DNA of 64,000 nucleotides from Spiroplasma endosymbiont of Amphimallon solstitiale (GTDB lineage Bacteria; Bacillota_I; Bacilli_A; Mycoplasmatales; VBWQ01): NCBI RefSeq assembly GCF_964030965.1, contig NZ_OZ034999.1, positions 1,302,001 to 1,366,000 of the forward strand, read 5' to 3'. Shown piece by piece: positions 41,992 to 52,128 of this stretch (position 1 is its first letter; each line of letters starts with the position of its first letter). The notes under the pieces were generated by a model. It saw only the letters and a program-made list of their open reading frames with translations, ran no database searches and was not told where the DNA came from. The position numbers and the translations under genes were made by a program.

Positions 41992-42522
41992 TTATTCTTT
42001 CAAAGTATTGTCACTATAACTTACAATTTTATTATTTAAATTTAAATTTTTATTAATACCAATATTGGCAATTGTATTAAGACTTGATATTGGTAATGTT
42101 TTTACTCTAAAAGATAAATCATGAATTTCAGTTTCATTTAAGACACGAAGTTCTCCATTGATTAAGTATTCATCACCAATTCTAAAGTTTTTAATTCAAG
42201 TTGCACGATTAAGATCAGCATAACTAATATCTTCCTCGCGAAAACTTAAAATAGAATTATTATTAGATTTTTTCAATTTAATAATAGATAAGTTATCACC
42301 TAATAAGCCTAGGCTTTGCTCATGTTGCTCAATTGAATTTCTAATAATAGGAATTATTAAACATTTTTGATCAGGAGTTTGTGTTCAAATGATAACTGTT
42401 TCAAGTTTGCAACCATTACAATATTGATAATTACAATTTATATTTTCACATCTAGTTTCATTAGTTGTTTTTGTTAATGGCACATTGGCAAAATAAATGC
42501 CACAATTTATAATATTCTGCAT
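41992..42522 (-). CDS. 176-aa cysteine-containing protein, unknown
   Basis: Full frame from ATG 42522 (GAGG upstream) with two UGA Trp codons. Near the N-terminus the cluster RCENINCNYQYCNGCKLE holds four closely spaced cysteines, likely a metal site; the Trp of VIIWTQTPDQKCLIIPIIRN follows. The middle and C-terminal parts look like a beta-rich domain (RVLNETEIHDLSFRVKTLP). No signal peptide. I recognise no family. Confidence 0.7.
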
Positions 42523-42780
42523 TTAATAAACCTCATTTTCTAAAGTTTTAATAATACTTTTACTATAAACAAACTTAATTACCATAAAAGAGTAAATTTG
42601 ACCTTAAACTTAATACTTTTAAATTATAATGATATAAATTTTAAAATGTTTTTAATTATTAGTCTGTATAAATTTTGGTTTAAGGGTAAGTGGGAATATT
42701 AATTTATGAAATTGGAATAGATATTAAATTGAGTTTTTAAACTAAATTAAAGATTCATATCAATAAATTAAAATACAAAA

Positions 42781-42808
42781 CCCTTACATGAAAATTACTC
42801 ATATAAGG
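42781..42808. terminator. Hairpin CCCTTA
   Basis: CCCTTACATGA / TCATATAAGGG with one mismatch, in the intergenic region upstream of 41992-42522. No gene reads into it now, so it may be a relic terminator or part of a regulatory region. Confidence 0.5.
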
Positions 42809-42851
42809 GCATAAAGCCAAATTTACAATTTTAAATTAATTAAACTGATGT

Positions 42852-42875
42852 TTTGTCCTAAAATTTTAGGACAAA
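42852..42875. promoter_or_regulatory. 24-bp perfect palindrome (operator candidate)
   Basis: Each half is TTTGTCCTAAAA; no spacer and no T run, so it is more like a dimeric repressor site than a terminator. Lies about 330 bp upstream of the cysteine-containing gene and 60 bp before a MITE that may have displaced its target gene. Confidence 0.45.
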
Positions 42876-42936
42876 TATAATAATAACAAATTTAAACCAA
42901 ATTACAATAGAATCTCATACTGTATATAATATATTT

Positions 42937-43099
42937 TTTTAATTATGTAGAAAAGTATGGATGACCAAAAATTATTCATCAATTTACACTTAAAATATTA
43001 TTTTTAATTAAAAATTTGTTAAAAGTAACATTATTTAGTGTAAAAATTCTCTAAAAATAACACTTTATCATGTATCATTACTTTTCTACAAAATTAAAG
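42937..43099 (+). mobile_element. MITE, intergenic
   Basis: 163 bp with duplication ATATATTT. The region 42523-43176 otherwise contains only the hairpin and palindrome listed. Confidence 0.95.
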
Positions 43100-44080
43100 A
43101 TATATTTTGCTTAATCATCATTATAAATTATTATTAATGCTTTAATTAATTTTATAATATAAATATTATTTAATTACCTGAATTGTAAAATTAAAAAGGA
43201 CACTTATATAAAAATTAAATTGTGTTAATTCTATAATTAAGAAAAGAAAGGAATTAGCACAATGTATAAGTATCTGACTATTGAATCAATAATAGCAATA
43301 AAAGAATATAAAAGTTATGGATTTTCGATTCGTAAAATAGCAAAAGCCATTGATTATAGTAAATCAACTGTACATAGAGTTTGTAGATTATTAAATCAAA
43401 ACTTATTACCATTAGAAATATTGAATAAAATTCAAAAAAATAAACAAAATGCAGGTAGAAAATTAATAATTTTAACTTTAATAGAAATTAATACTATTAA
43501 TCATTTGTTAATTACTAAAAATTATGCTCTTGATATAATTGCTAATTTTTTAAAGGAAAATAAAATAAAAAGTATTTCAACAAAAACTTTATATAACATG
43601 TTTAAAACAAATCGAATGGGTTTTGATGAAAATAACTTATTGAGAAAAGGAAAAAATAAACCTCACAAACAAAAAGAAACTAGGGGCAGAATTAATAATT
43701 GTAAGTCTATTCATGAAAGAAATTTAATCATTCCTAATATTAAAAATATAGAAGAATTTGGTCATTTAGAGGGTGATACTATCATTGGTAAAGATCATAA
43801 AAGTTCTATTATTACTTTAGCTGATATATGATCAAAAACCACAATTCCTTTAGCAACTAAAAATAATAAATCAGAAAATATTACAAAAAGTATAATAAAA
43901 TTTATTTCAAAGTTACAAAAAGGAACAGTTAAAACTATTACTTTTGATCGTGGTAAAGAATTTAGTAAATGAAAATTAATCGAAAAAAATTGTAATGTTA
44001 AGATTTATTTTGCAGATCCTGGTAAACCTTGTCAAAGAGGTTTAAATGAAAATAATAATGGTATTTTAAGAAGATATTTA

Positions 44081-45454
44081 GAGGCTTTTTAGAAATCTGT
44101 GTATCTTTGTTTTACAAAGTACTAGTTCAGATTAATTCTATCTTCAAATTTTATCATAAAATGAGCAATTGCTGTATTTCAATTTTGAATAGGCAATGTT
44201 CATTTTTTTGTTATATTTTCAATTGCTAAATAAAATATTTTAAAAACTGACATATCATTAGGAAAAGCTTTTTTGTTTCTAATAACTTTTCGTAATTGAC
44301 TATTAACAGATTCAATAGCATTTGTTGTATAAATTACTCTTTTGATTTCTGCAGGATAACTAATAAAAATCATCAAATTTTCTCAATTTTTATATCAAGA
44401 TTTAGCAATTTGGGGATATTGTTTATTTCATTTACTTTCAAATGATTCTAAAGCTTGCATTGCTTGTTCTTCACTACATGCACTATAAATTGGTTTTAAA
44501 TCTGTAACTAGAGTTTTTCGATGTTTGTATGAAACATATTTTAAACTATTTCGAATTTGATGAACAATGCATAATTGATGTTCTGTTTTAGGATAAACTG
44601 CTTGTATTGCTTCTGACATGCCTGTTAAATTATCACTACAAGCAATCAAAATATCATTTAAGCCTCGATTTTTCATTTCTGTGAAATTAGCTAATCAAAA
44701 TTTAGCACCTTCATTTTCACTAATTCATAAGCCTAAAACATCTTTTTTACCTTCTAAATCAACTCCTAATGCTATATAAACTGATTTATTAATAATCCGT
44801 TTATCTTGTCTAACTTTAACTACTATACAATCAAAATAAACAATCGGATAAATGCTTTCTAATGGTCGATTTTGTCATGCTTTGACATCATCAATAACAT
44901 CATCAGTAATTTGACTAATAACACTTTCACTAATATCAGCACCATGATATAACTCTTGTAACTGCATTCTAATGTCAGATAGAGTCATACCTTTTGCATA
45001 TAGTGAAAGCACTTGTTGATCAAAACCATCAAATCTTCGCTGTCTTTTTGCAACTATTACAGGAGTAAAATCACTATTGCGATCTCTTGGTACATCAATC
45101 TCAATTTTACCTTGTTGAGTTATTAATTTTTTTGAACTTGTACCATTACGAGCATTTTCAGTATTACTATGTTGATTTTTTTCATATCCTAAATAATTTT
45201 GCATTTCAGAATTCAACATTTTTTCAACTAAACGTTTTGTTAATTCTTTATATAAACCCCCTTCTTTAAAAACTGTTGTTAAATCTTCAGTATTTTCTAA
45301 TAATAAATCTACTGCTTTTGATATTGGATCATTATTATTAATATTTTGTTTTTTAGCCATCTGTAACTCACTCTTTCTAGTCATTTAATTATATTTACTA
45401 GAATTAATTAAACATAGTTATTTTTGTAAGTTACACAGATTACTAAACATTGCC
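44081..45454 (-). mobile_element. IS256-family insertion sequence, intact, inside IS30
   Basis: 1374 bp with both ends and target duplication GATATTTA (44073-44080, 45455-45462). Its clean insertion defines the element's limits for the whole window. Confidence 0.95.
44122..45384 (-). CDS. IS256-family transposase, intact (second full copy)
   Basis: 420 aa, all three catalytic residues present as in the copy at 3504-4766, with a few substitutions (for example QQRFD there, QRRFD here). No break seen; probably active. Confidence 0.92.
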
Positions 45455-45685
45455 GATATTTACCAAAATCTACAGATCTATCTTCATATAAACAAAAAGA
45501 TTTAAATACTATAGCATTTCAAATTAATTCTACACCCAGAAAATCACTATCTTATAAAAGACCAATAGATTTAATACAATTATTTTAAAAAACTGTCCCA
45601 TTTATATTTACAATTCAGGTTAATTAAAATTCATAAACAAATTATTCACTTCATTATTCTTTTAAAAATAATCATAACTTATTGT

Positions 45686-46086
45686 TTATTGAATTTCATT
45701 CATATTTCCTTCATTTCCAATAGAATTTAAAACAAACTTTGTATTATTATCTACAACAACTGCATTTGGATTTTGGTCACTATGATAATAATCTTTTCCA
45801 TTTATATGAAAATCGACATGACTTTTTATATCAGTTAATTATATATTAATTTTGAAGGATCACTAAAAGCAATAATCACATTTTTTTCAAAACTTTTAGT
45901 TATTGTTTTCCCCTTATTAGCAAAAAAAGGAACTTCAATAATATTAATTGACTGTACTACATTATTTAAATTATAAATTTCAATTAAATTAGATTTTTTT
46001 ACATATGAATTTAATAATGAAGAACTTGATAATATTGCCGATGTTGATAATGCCAATGTTGTTAAAATAGACAAATATTTTTTCAT
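45686..46086 (-). pseudogene. Secreted protein gene with a 1-nt frameshift
   Basis: The start ATG 46086 (AGAGGTG upstream) is followed by a signal-peptide-like N-terminus: MKKYLSILTTLALSTSAILS, with no lipobox cysteine. The frame stops at 45837 after SKLIYN. Adding one base in the T run restores LTDIKSHVDFHINGKDYYHS and about 50 more residues to a TAA at 45686. Likely an exported spiroplasma protein that has been lost or varies by phase. A one-base assembly error cannot be excluded. Confidence 0.7.
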
Positions 46087-46274
46087 AAATAACACCTCTT
46101 TTTAATAACTTCTTAAATTTAAAAAGTTGCATATATCTTAAACTGTTTTTAAAAAAACAATAAAAAATAAGAAAAAAAATAAACTATTTACCAACTTATT
46201 TGTAATAAAATTAAATAAGTTTTATAAACATATTTAAAATTAGTTCTTTTTAAAAAAGAACAAAAAAATTATTT

Positions 46275-47081
46275 CTATCGATTTTTTTGATAATTATACA
46301 CTAACTTAAGTACTATTTTTAAAGGTAATATTCTAATAATAGTTCTTGTAATTTTATTAGAAATTCCTGTAATAATAAAACTTTTTCTTTTTGTTTTTAA
46401 GGCTGTTTGTAAAGACTTTTTAGCATAAGTTTCAGTATCTAAAACTGGTAATAATGAACTATAATGTTCTTTATTTCCTTTACCATTACTACTACGATTT
46501 CAAAATTCAGTTTTTAATGGACCTGGACAAATTGTAATTACTCTTACTTTACTTTTTGCTCTTTTTAATTCATAATTAACTGCAACACCTAAACTTCAAA
46601 CATATGATTTAGAAGCATAATAACTAGCAAAAACAGGACCTGGACTAAAAGCTGCCATACTTCCAATATTAATAACACGACCATAATTATTTTTACTAAA
46701 ACGTTGAACAAATAACTTTGTTAAAATATGTAAACAAGAAATATTTAAATTAATCATATTTAATTCTTGTTCTAACATGCTATCTGCAAATGTTCCTCAA
46801 ACACCATAACCAGCATTATTAATAACTACTGTTACATTTAATTCTTTTGATAACTCAAATAATTTATAAATATTTTTTAAATCAGATAAATCTAAATCAT
46901 AATTTTTAACTTGTAAGTGTGGATACTTATCTGCTAATTCTAATATTTTTTTACTATCACGTGATACCCCTAATACGTGATAACCTTGTGCTAATAATGC
47001 TTGACAGTAATAATATCCCAATCCTTTAGACGCTCCTGTAACTACTGCTCACTGATTCAAAACAATTACTTTATTTATCAT
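46275..47081 (-). CDS. Short-chain dehydrogenase/reductase
   Basis: 268-aa cytoplasmic oxidoreductase. The NAD(P) motif TGASKGLG is at ~residue 15; then NNAGYG, the catalytic Ser in NIGSMAAFS, and the Tyr-x3-Lys in SYYASKSY. UGA encodes Trp in several places. An extended, basic C-terminus (TKRKSFIITGISNKITRTIT) could associate with membrane, as in DltE/YqjQ-like SDRs. Substrate unknown. AAAGGAG ribosome site; pgsA lies just upstream on the same strand. Confidence 0.87.
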
Positions 47082-47104
47082 TTATATTAATACTCCTTTT
47101 ATTT

Positions 47105-47746
47105 TTAGATATTAAACATTTTTTTACTATTTAAACTAATATAATTATAAGCACTAAAAATACTTAATACTGTAGCAACGTACATTGGTATCATTACTAA
47201 TTGATTAATTAAACCATATTGATCATTATTACTATGACCATTAACACTACCATTTAAAAATCGTCAATTAATAAAAAATAAAATTGTAATTCCTAACATT
47301 TGTACTGCTGCCTTTATTCTACCATATTTATCAGCAGCCATTACTGTACCTTTAGTAGCCAAAATTTGACGAACTACATCAATAATAAAATCACGTAATA
47401 CCAAAATAACTACCATTCAAACCGGAATTATAGTAGCACATGCCATTACAATTAAAACACCATTAGTTAAAAGTTTATCTGCAATTGAATCAAAAAATTT
47501 ACCAAAAGTTGTTACCTGATTAAATTTTCTTGCTCATCATCCATCAATAAAATCACTAATGGCAGCAATAATAAATAAAATTGCTGCTATTAACCAACTA
47601 ATTGGTAAACTATAACTATTAACATTAATACTTGTTATTCAAAGATGATAAAAATTATCATTATCTATTGGACCGATAATCATTAAACTAACAATAATTG
47701 GGACTAATATTAATCTTATTAAAGAAATAATATTGGGAACATTCAT
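47105..47746 (-). CDS. pgsA: CDP-diacylglycerol-glycerol-3-phosphate 3-phosphatidyltransferase
   Basis: 213-aa integral membrane enzyme making phosphatidylglycerol phosphate. The CDP-alcohol motif is complete in DFIDGWWARKFNQ ... GKFFDSIADK (D-x2-DG-x2-AR-x8-G-x3-D-x3-D), with UGA for the Trp residues. Several hydrophobic spans surround it. The start MNVPNIISLIRL is typical of the family. 23 bp upstream of the SDR gene, probably co-transcribed. Confidence 0.93.
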
Positions 47747-47956
47747 ATTTAAAATCCTTTCATATAAGTTTATTTATAATATTTAACATTATTATGTACT
47801 TACCTTTTTTAGCATAATTTATAAAAAGTAAAACTTATATTTTTGATCTATTCATGAAATAAGTATATCGTTATTTTCTATATCTATCAATAATATACAT
47901 TTATATATTAAAATAAATATTCTTTTATATACAATTTCTTAACTATTGTTTGTTTT

Positions 47957-49840
47957 TTATTTTTCTGATTTTTCTCTTTCGGCAGCAGCTTGTGGATTTT
48001 TTCTTTTCTCAATATAATAGAATAAACCAATATAACTTAAATAATAATCTTTATTAAAATCAATTAAACGTGAAGCATTTGTAACAGTTGCTTGTCCTGC
48101 CGGTTTACTTCCTCATTCATAAAACGGAATTAAACGTGTTTTTGCTGGATTATGTTTTGCTAAAAAAATAACAGCAGTATCAAAATTTAATTTCATTAAC
48201 TCACTACCTGTAATTAATTTTTTACCTTGTAATGATGAATTAATATTATCAGCTTTTTTATCTTTATTACCAGAATGGCTATAATTAATAATTGTTTTTT
48301 CACCGAACATATCTGAATATTTATTAGCAGTTTGTAAATCCATAGTTTGCAAAAAAGTATGCAAAATACAGTTATTAAAAATAGTTTCTGCTGTTTCTTT
48401 ACCATATTTTTGTGTTAATTGTTGTAAATCTTGCATAATCATCATGAAAAAAATATTACGACTTCGTGCAACAGTAATCATTTGTGCCATACTAGCAATC
48501 GTTGGTATATTACCAAACTCATCAAATAAAAAGTATAAAGGACGTGGTAATTTAATATCAGGCAAAGTACTTGCATAACGAATTGTATTTTTATATAACT
48601 GTGCAATAAACATTGATACAAAAGCATTACGTTCATTACTTTCATCAGGAACAACTAAGAAAACAGCACTTGGTTTTTTTACAATTTCATCTAAATTTAT
48701 ATCATTACTACAACTAATATTTCGTGTCACTGGATCAGTAAATAAACGTAATCCATTAGCAACCATTTGACTAATTGATCCCGCAGTTTCTTCAGCACCT
48801 TCTAATGCACCTAAACCAATTTGACGAGCTAAACTATGAGTTGGCATTTTTTTTAGAATTTCAACATATCGTTGACGATTAGTAGCAACAATAGCAGCAT
48901 TTGACATACTAAAGTATTTTAAAGGAACATCAGGTTGATCTTCAAGTTGTTCTAGCATAAATAACATAATTGATTTAACAACTTGCATCGCTGATTGATT
49001 TCAAAATTTTTGTTTTGGATCTGATTCAGGAAATAAAGCTTCAACAATATCATTAATTCATGATAATGCCATTGATTCATAAGTAATTGATTCATTTAAA
49101 GGATTATTTTCTTTTTTTAAACGCATTGATTCTACATAAAAATCATATACTTTAACAAAAGGATTTCATGAATTAGATACTGATGTATCACGTAAATTAA
49201 TAACATAAACATCATAACCATTATCTTTTAATATTTTAGAATGATTTTGAAACAATTCTCCTTTTGGGTCAGTAATAACCATTGATGGTTTAATTTTCGA
49301 TTGGGCATTTAAATATATAGTTGGAATAACTAATTTTTGAGTTTTACCACTTCCTGTTCCCCCAATTACAATATTATGAGCATCAGACTTAATATTAAAT
49401 TGGACACCACCAATTTTAGTCTTTGTTGTTTGAACAACAATACCGTAATCATTTTCAACAGTTTTTGATAAAGGAAAGGTATTAGCAATTTCAGTGGGTG
49501 TTAATCAAGCAGCAGATCCATACACTTTATTTTTTGAATCACGTAAAAAGCGACTTTTATTATGAGTTTCACGATAAATTTTATATTTATGAATCATAAA
49601 GTAAGATAATAAAACTGAAAATTCAATAAGAAATAGAATTAAAAATATTAATCAATAATTAATAACATCCTGTATTAAAAATTTAAGTGTAAATGGTTGT
49701 TGATTATCTCCACTATGAGAAAACATGTTACGAACAAAGACTAAAGCATAAACTAATAAAGTATTTATTAATACTAAAAAGGGTATAACAATTATAATTA
49801 CTGCTGGTAGTACTCATTTTTTTTGACGAATAAATTTCAT
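47957..49840 (-). CDS. VirD4/TraG-type conjugative coupling ATPase
   Basis: 627 aa. Two N-terminal spans (about residues 11-37 and 62-85) anchor it. Walker A GGTGSGKT lies at 160-167 and Walker B YFLFDEFGNIPT near 445, followed by the coupling-protein QDLQQL stretch. It links DNA substrate to the transfer channel. UGA Trp codons throughout. Last gene of the cluster that starts at 55048. No relaxase gene is seen in the window, so mobilisation of this element needs a relaxase elsewhere or is lost. Confidence 0.9.
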
Positions 49841-49885
49841 TTTTATGTTCCTTTATTTTTTATATATTTTATAATAATTTATATT

Positions 49886-50014
49886 TTACCCATATTGGGA
49901 AATAACACCAGCAATACCTGATATTATTAATAATAAAATACCAATAGTTACATTACGTCTTCAACGATAACTTTTTTTCTTTTTAAATTCATTTTTTGTT
50001 TTTTTAAATTTCAT
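49886..50014 (-). CDS. Tiny basic single-span membrane protein
   Basis: 42 aa: very basic N-terminus (KFKKTKNEFKKKKSYRWRR; Trp is UGA), then one span (NVTIGILLLIISGIAGVI) and SQYG. It sits between the coupling ATPase and the VirB6-like gene; possibly a small channel component. GGAGAAAT ribosome site. Confidence 0.6.
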
Positions 50015-50048
50015 GATTATTTCTCCAAGATTTTAATATTTTACTTTT

Positions 50049-51407
50049 TTATTCATCAGAATCTCCTCTTCTTGCATTCTTTCTAATATTATTTAAATTT
50101 ACAACAGGTTCTTTAAAAGCAGCATTAGCCATATTTTTTAATCCAACAAAAGGACTTTTTAAATTATTTTTTGTATCTTGTCATTTAGTACCTTGATCAT
50201 TAGAATTTTGAAATTTACCAATTCCTTTAGCAACTCCTTTAGTACCTTTACCTAAATAACCCGTGATACCATTTTTTAATAGTCCATTTGCTTTCTTTTC
50301 GCTACCATCAGGATTTCTTCCATCTTTAGCACCACCAAATGCAATTTGTTTCCCAAGTTTTAATGCACCAGCACCACCTGCTGCAAGGCTAGCAAAAGTC
50401 CGAGCTTTACCCATAATATTTCCAGCAATAGCTGCTCCATTAGAATCAATAGCACTTTGTACACCTAAGTTTTGTGTTACTAAGTGATTAATAATTTTTT
50501 GAGTTCTTAAACAACTAATAGCACCGGCTGTACAAAATAACGTATATAAAACTTGTTTTTCAAGTCAACTAAAATTAGTATTATTAGTAATATCTAATAT
50601 TGCCTTTGGTAATATTTGAAGGAAGATATAAATAGGTAACATCGTTCCTGGACCAATAATAAATTTACCTATTACCATTTCTTTTCAAACACCCAATCTT
50701 TTTCCTTGATCAACAGGCATCATAGAAGCAACAATTGGTGATATTGAAAATAAAAGTAATAAATCAATAATTCTTTCAACCAATGTCATTGATGCAACAA
50801 ATAATACATATAAAGTAAATCACACCGCAATAATTTCAAGAATAAAGTTTCAATGTTTTAATTGAGAAATAGATGGCATTGAATAAACACCAGGATCATG
50901 CTGAGCAGCATTAGCATCCGGAGCACCAATACCTCATAATAAATCAGCTAAACTAGCATTTTTTCCTAAAGCTGTAATTTGTAAAACTGCCAATAATCCT
51001 GTTATTAAATAATTTATAGTACTCATAAAAAATGGAATGAAAACAATTACTAAAAAAGCTAAAAATGTATTTTTTATAGCTTTACCTAATTTTTCTCTAA
51101 TTGTATGTGTTTCAGTAAATTGAATAATAATTAATTGCATAATAAACATAATAAGTATTACGCCAATTGAAACAATTGCTAATGCTGAAAAAAATACTGG
51201 TAAATTTTTACTATTAAGTGGGTCTTTAGTAAAATCTCCAAAAACTAAATTAGTTATCGCATCAGTTGTTAAATAATCAAATATGCCGCCATGACCATGA
51301 TTAGGTGATCTCAATAAAATGTCAATTAAATATAATGGTCCTTGAATGAAAATAAGTCAAGGTATAAATAATAAAGCTCCTAGTATAATATCTGTTAGTC
51401 AATCCAT
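50049..51407 (-). CDS. VirB6/TrbL-like polytopic transfer protein
   Basis: 452 aa. Around six or more spans lie in residues 1-300 (IILGALLFIPWLIFIQGPLY, ALAIVSIGVILIMFIMQLII, LAFLVIVFIPFFMSTINYLI). A hydrophilic Gly/Lys-rich C-terminal tail follows (GKARTFASLAAGGAGALKLG, GTKGVAKGIGKF). This layout is characteristic of TrbL/VirB6-type inner-membrane channel proteins. UGA Trp codons. The assignment rests on topology and neighbours rather than on a motif. Confidence 0.75.
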
Positions 51408-51461
51408 ATTTTCATCTCTTTTCTCTTCATAACTTAATATCAAGTTAATATATAACTTTCT

Positions 51462-51764
51462 TTAGTTAGTAGGAAGAATATTTGGATTACCACCAAAGGC
51501 TTGCACAAGAGCAATCATTATTGCTGATGCAGTAATACCAATAATTGGTGCAATTAATGTATACATAAACGCTTTTTTAATCTCACTTCTACGTTGTGGA
51601 TCATCACCAGCAGCCGCTAAATCTTTTGCCAATATAATTATTTTAAAAACACTAAATGCAATTAAAGCAGCAATTAACAATCCTGCAACTGCCGAAACAT
51701 AAGGTTTTGCTACATCAATGATTTTATTTATATCAGGTCCATCTGATAGATAATTAAAAATCAT
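51462..51764 (-). CDS. Pilin-like (VirB2/TrbC-type) small membrane protein
   Basis: 100 aa with two long hydrophobic helices (YVSAVAGLLIAALIAFSVFK and YTLIAPIIGITASAIMIALV) joined by a charged loop (AAGDDPQRRSEIKKA), the shape of VirB2 pilins and of mollicute conjugation genes in this position. No cleavable signal sequence is obvious. Very strong GGAGGAAA ribosome site, suggesting high expression. A truncated gene at 27330 begins similarly. Confidence 0.7.
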   Translation of the reverse strand: MIFNYLSDGPDINKIIDVAKPYVSAVAGLLIAALIAFSVFKIIILAKDLAAAGDDPQRRSEIKKAFMYTLIAPIIGITASAIMIALVQAFGGNPNILPTN

Positions 51765-51849
51765 AAGTTTTTCCTCCTTAAATAATAAAAAAATAAAATT
51801 ATTTACTAATCAAAATTGTTTATAAAGCATGAATTTATCTAATAATATA

Positions 51850-51892
51850 ATAAGCCCTATTTTACTCCTTAAAGAGATAAATTAGGACTTAC
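51850..51892. terminator. Hairpin in the T4SS intergenic region
   Basis: TAAGCCCTATTT / AAATTAGGACTTA stem with one mismatch and one bulge, in the 364-bp gap between the pilin-like and VirB4-like genes. Possibly processing or terminator signal. Confidence 0.5.
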
Positions 51893-52024
51893 AGTCAAAT
51901 TCATATGTTATAAATAATGTTGATACACTTTAATTATAGTTGGTTTTAAAATAAAGTAAATAAAAATTTTCAATTTTATCAACTTATTTTTTATTGTTTT
52001 ATAAAATTTGTTATTTAAATAAAA

Positions 52025-52060
52025 TCATATTAATAAAACTTATAAGTTTTATTAATATGA
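52025..52060. other. 36-bp perfect palindrome downstream of the VirB4-like gene
   Basis: An uninterrupted 18-bp inverted repeat; the half site is TCATATTAATAAAACTTA. It lies 69 bp after the VirB4 stop and is followed on the minus strand by TTTT. Could be a terminator, but the perfect symmetry without a loop also suits an oriT or protein-binding site. Confidence 0.6.
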
Positions 52061-52128
52061 AAGTATCTTTATTTAATTTAAAATAAATTAACAATTATTA
52101 ATGAAATCGATAATGTATAAAAAATATA

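Larger units (their letters stand above)
43177..45619 (+). mobile_element. IS30 copy 7 containing a complete IS256
   Basis: 2443 bp, exactly 1061 (IS30) + 1374 (IS256) + 8 (duplication). The outer 3-bp duplication is TTA, the inner 8-bp one GATATTTA. The IS30 transposase (start 43262) is split near residue 273, just after the catalytic glutamate. Confidence 0.95.
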
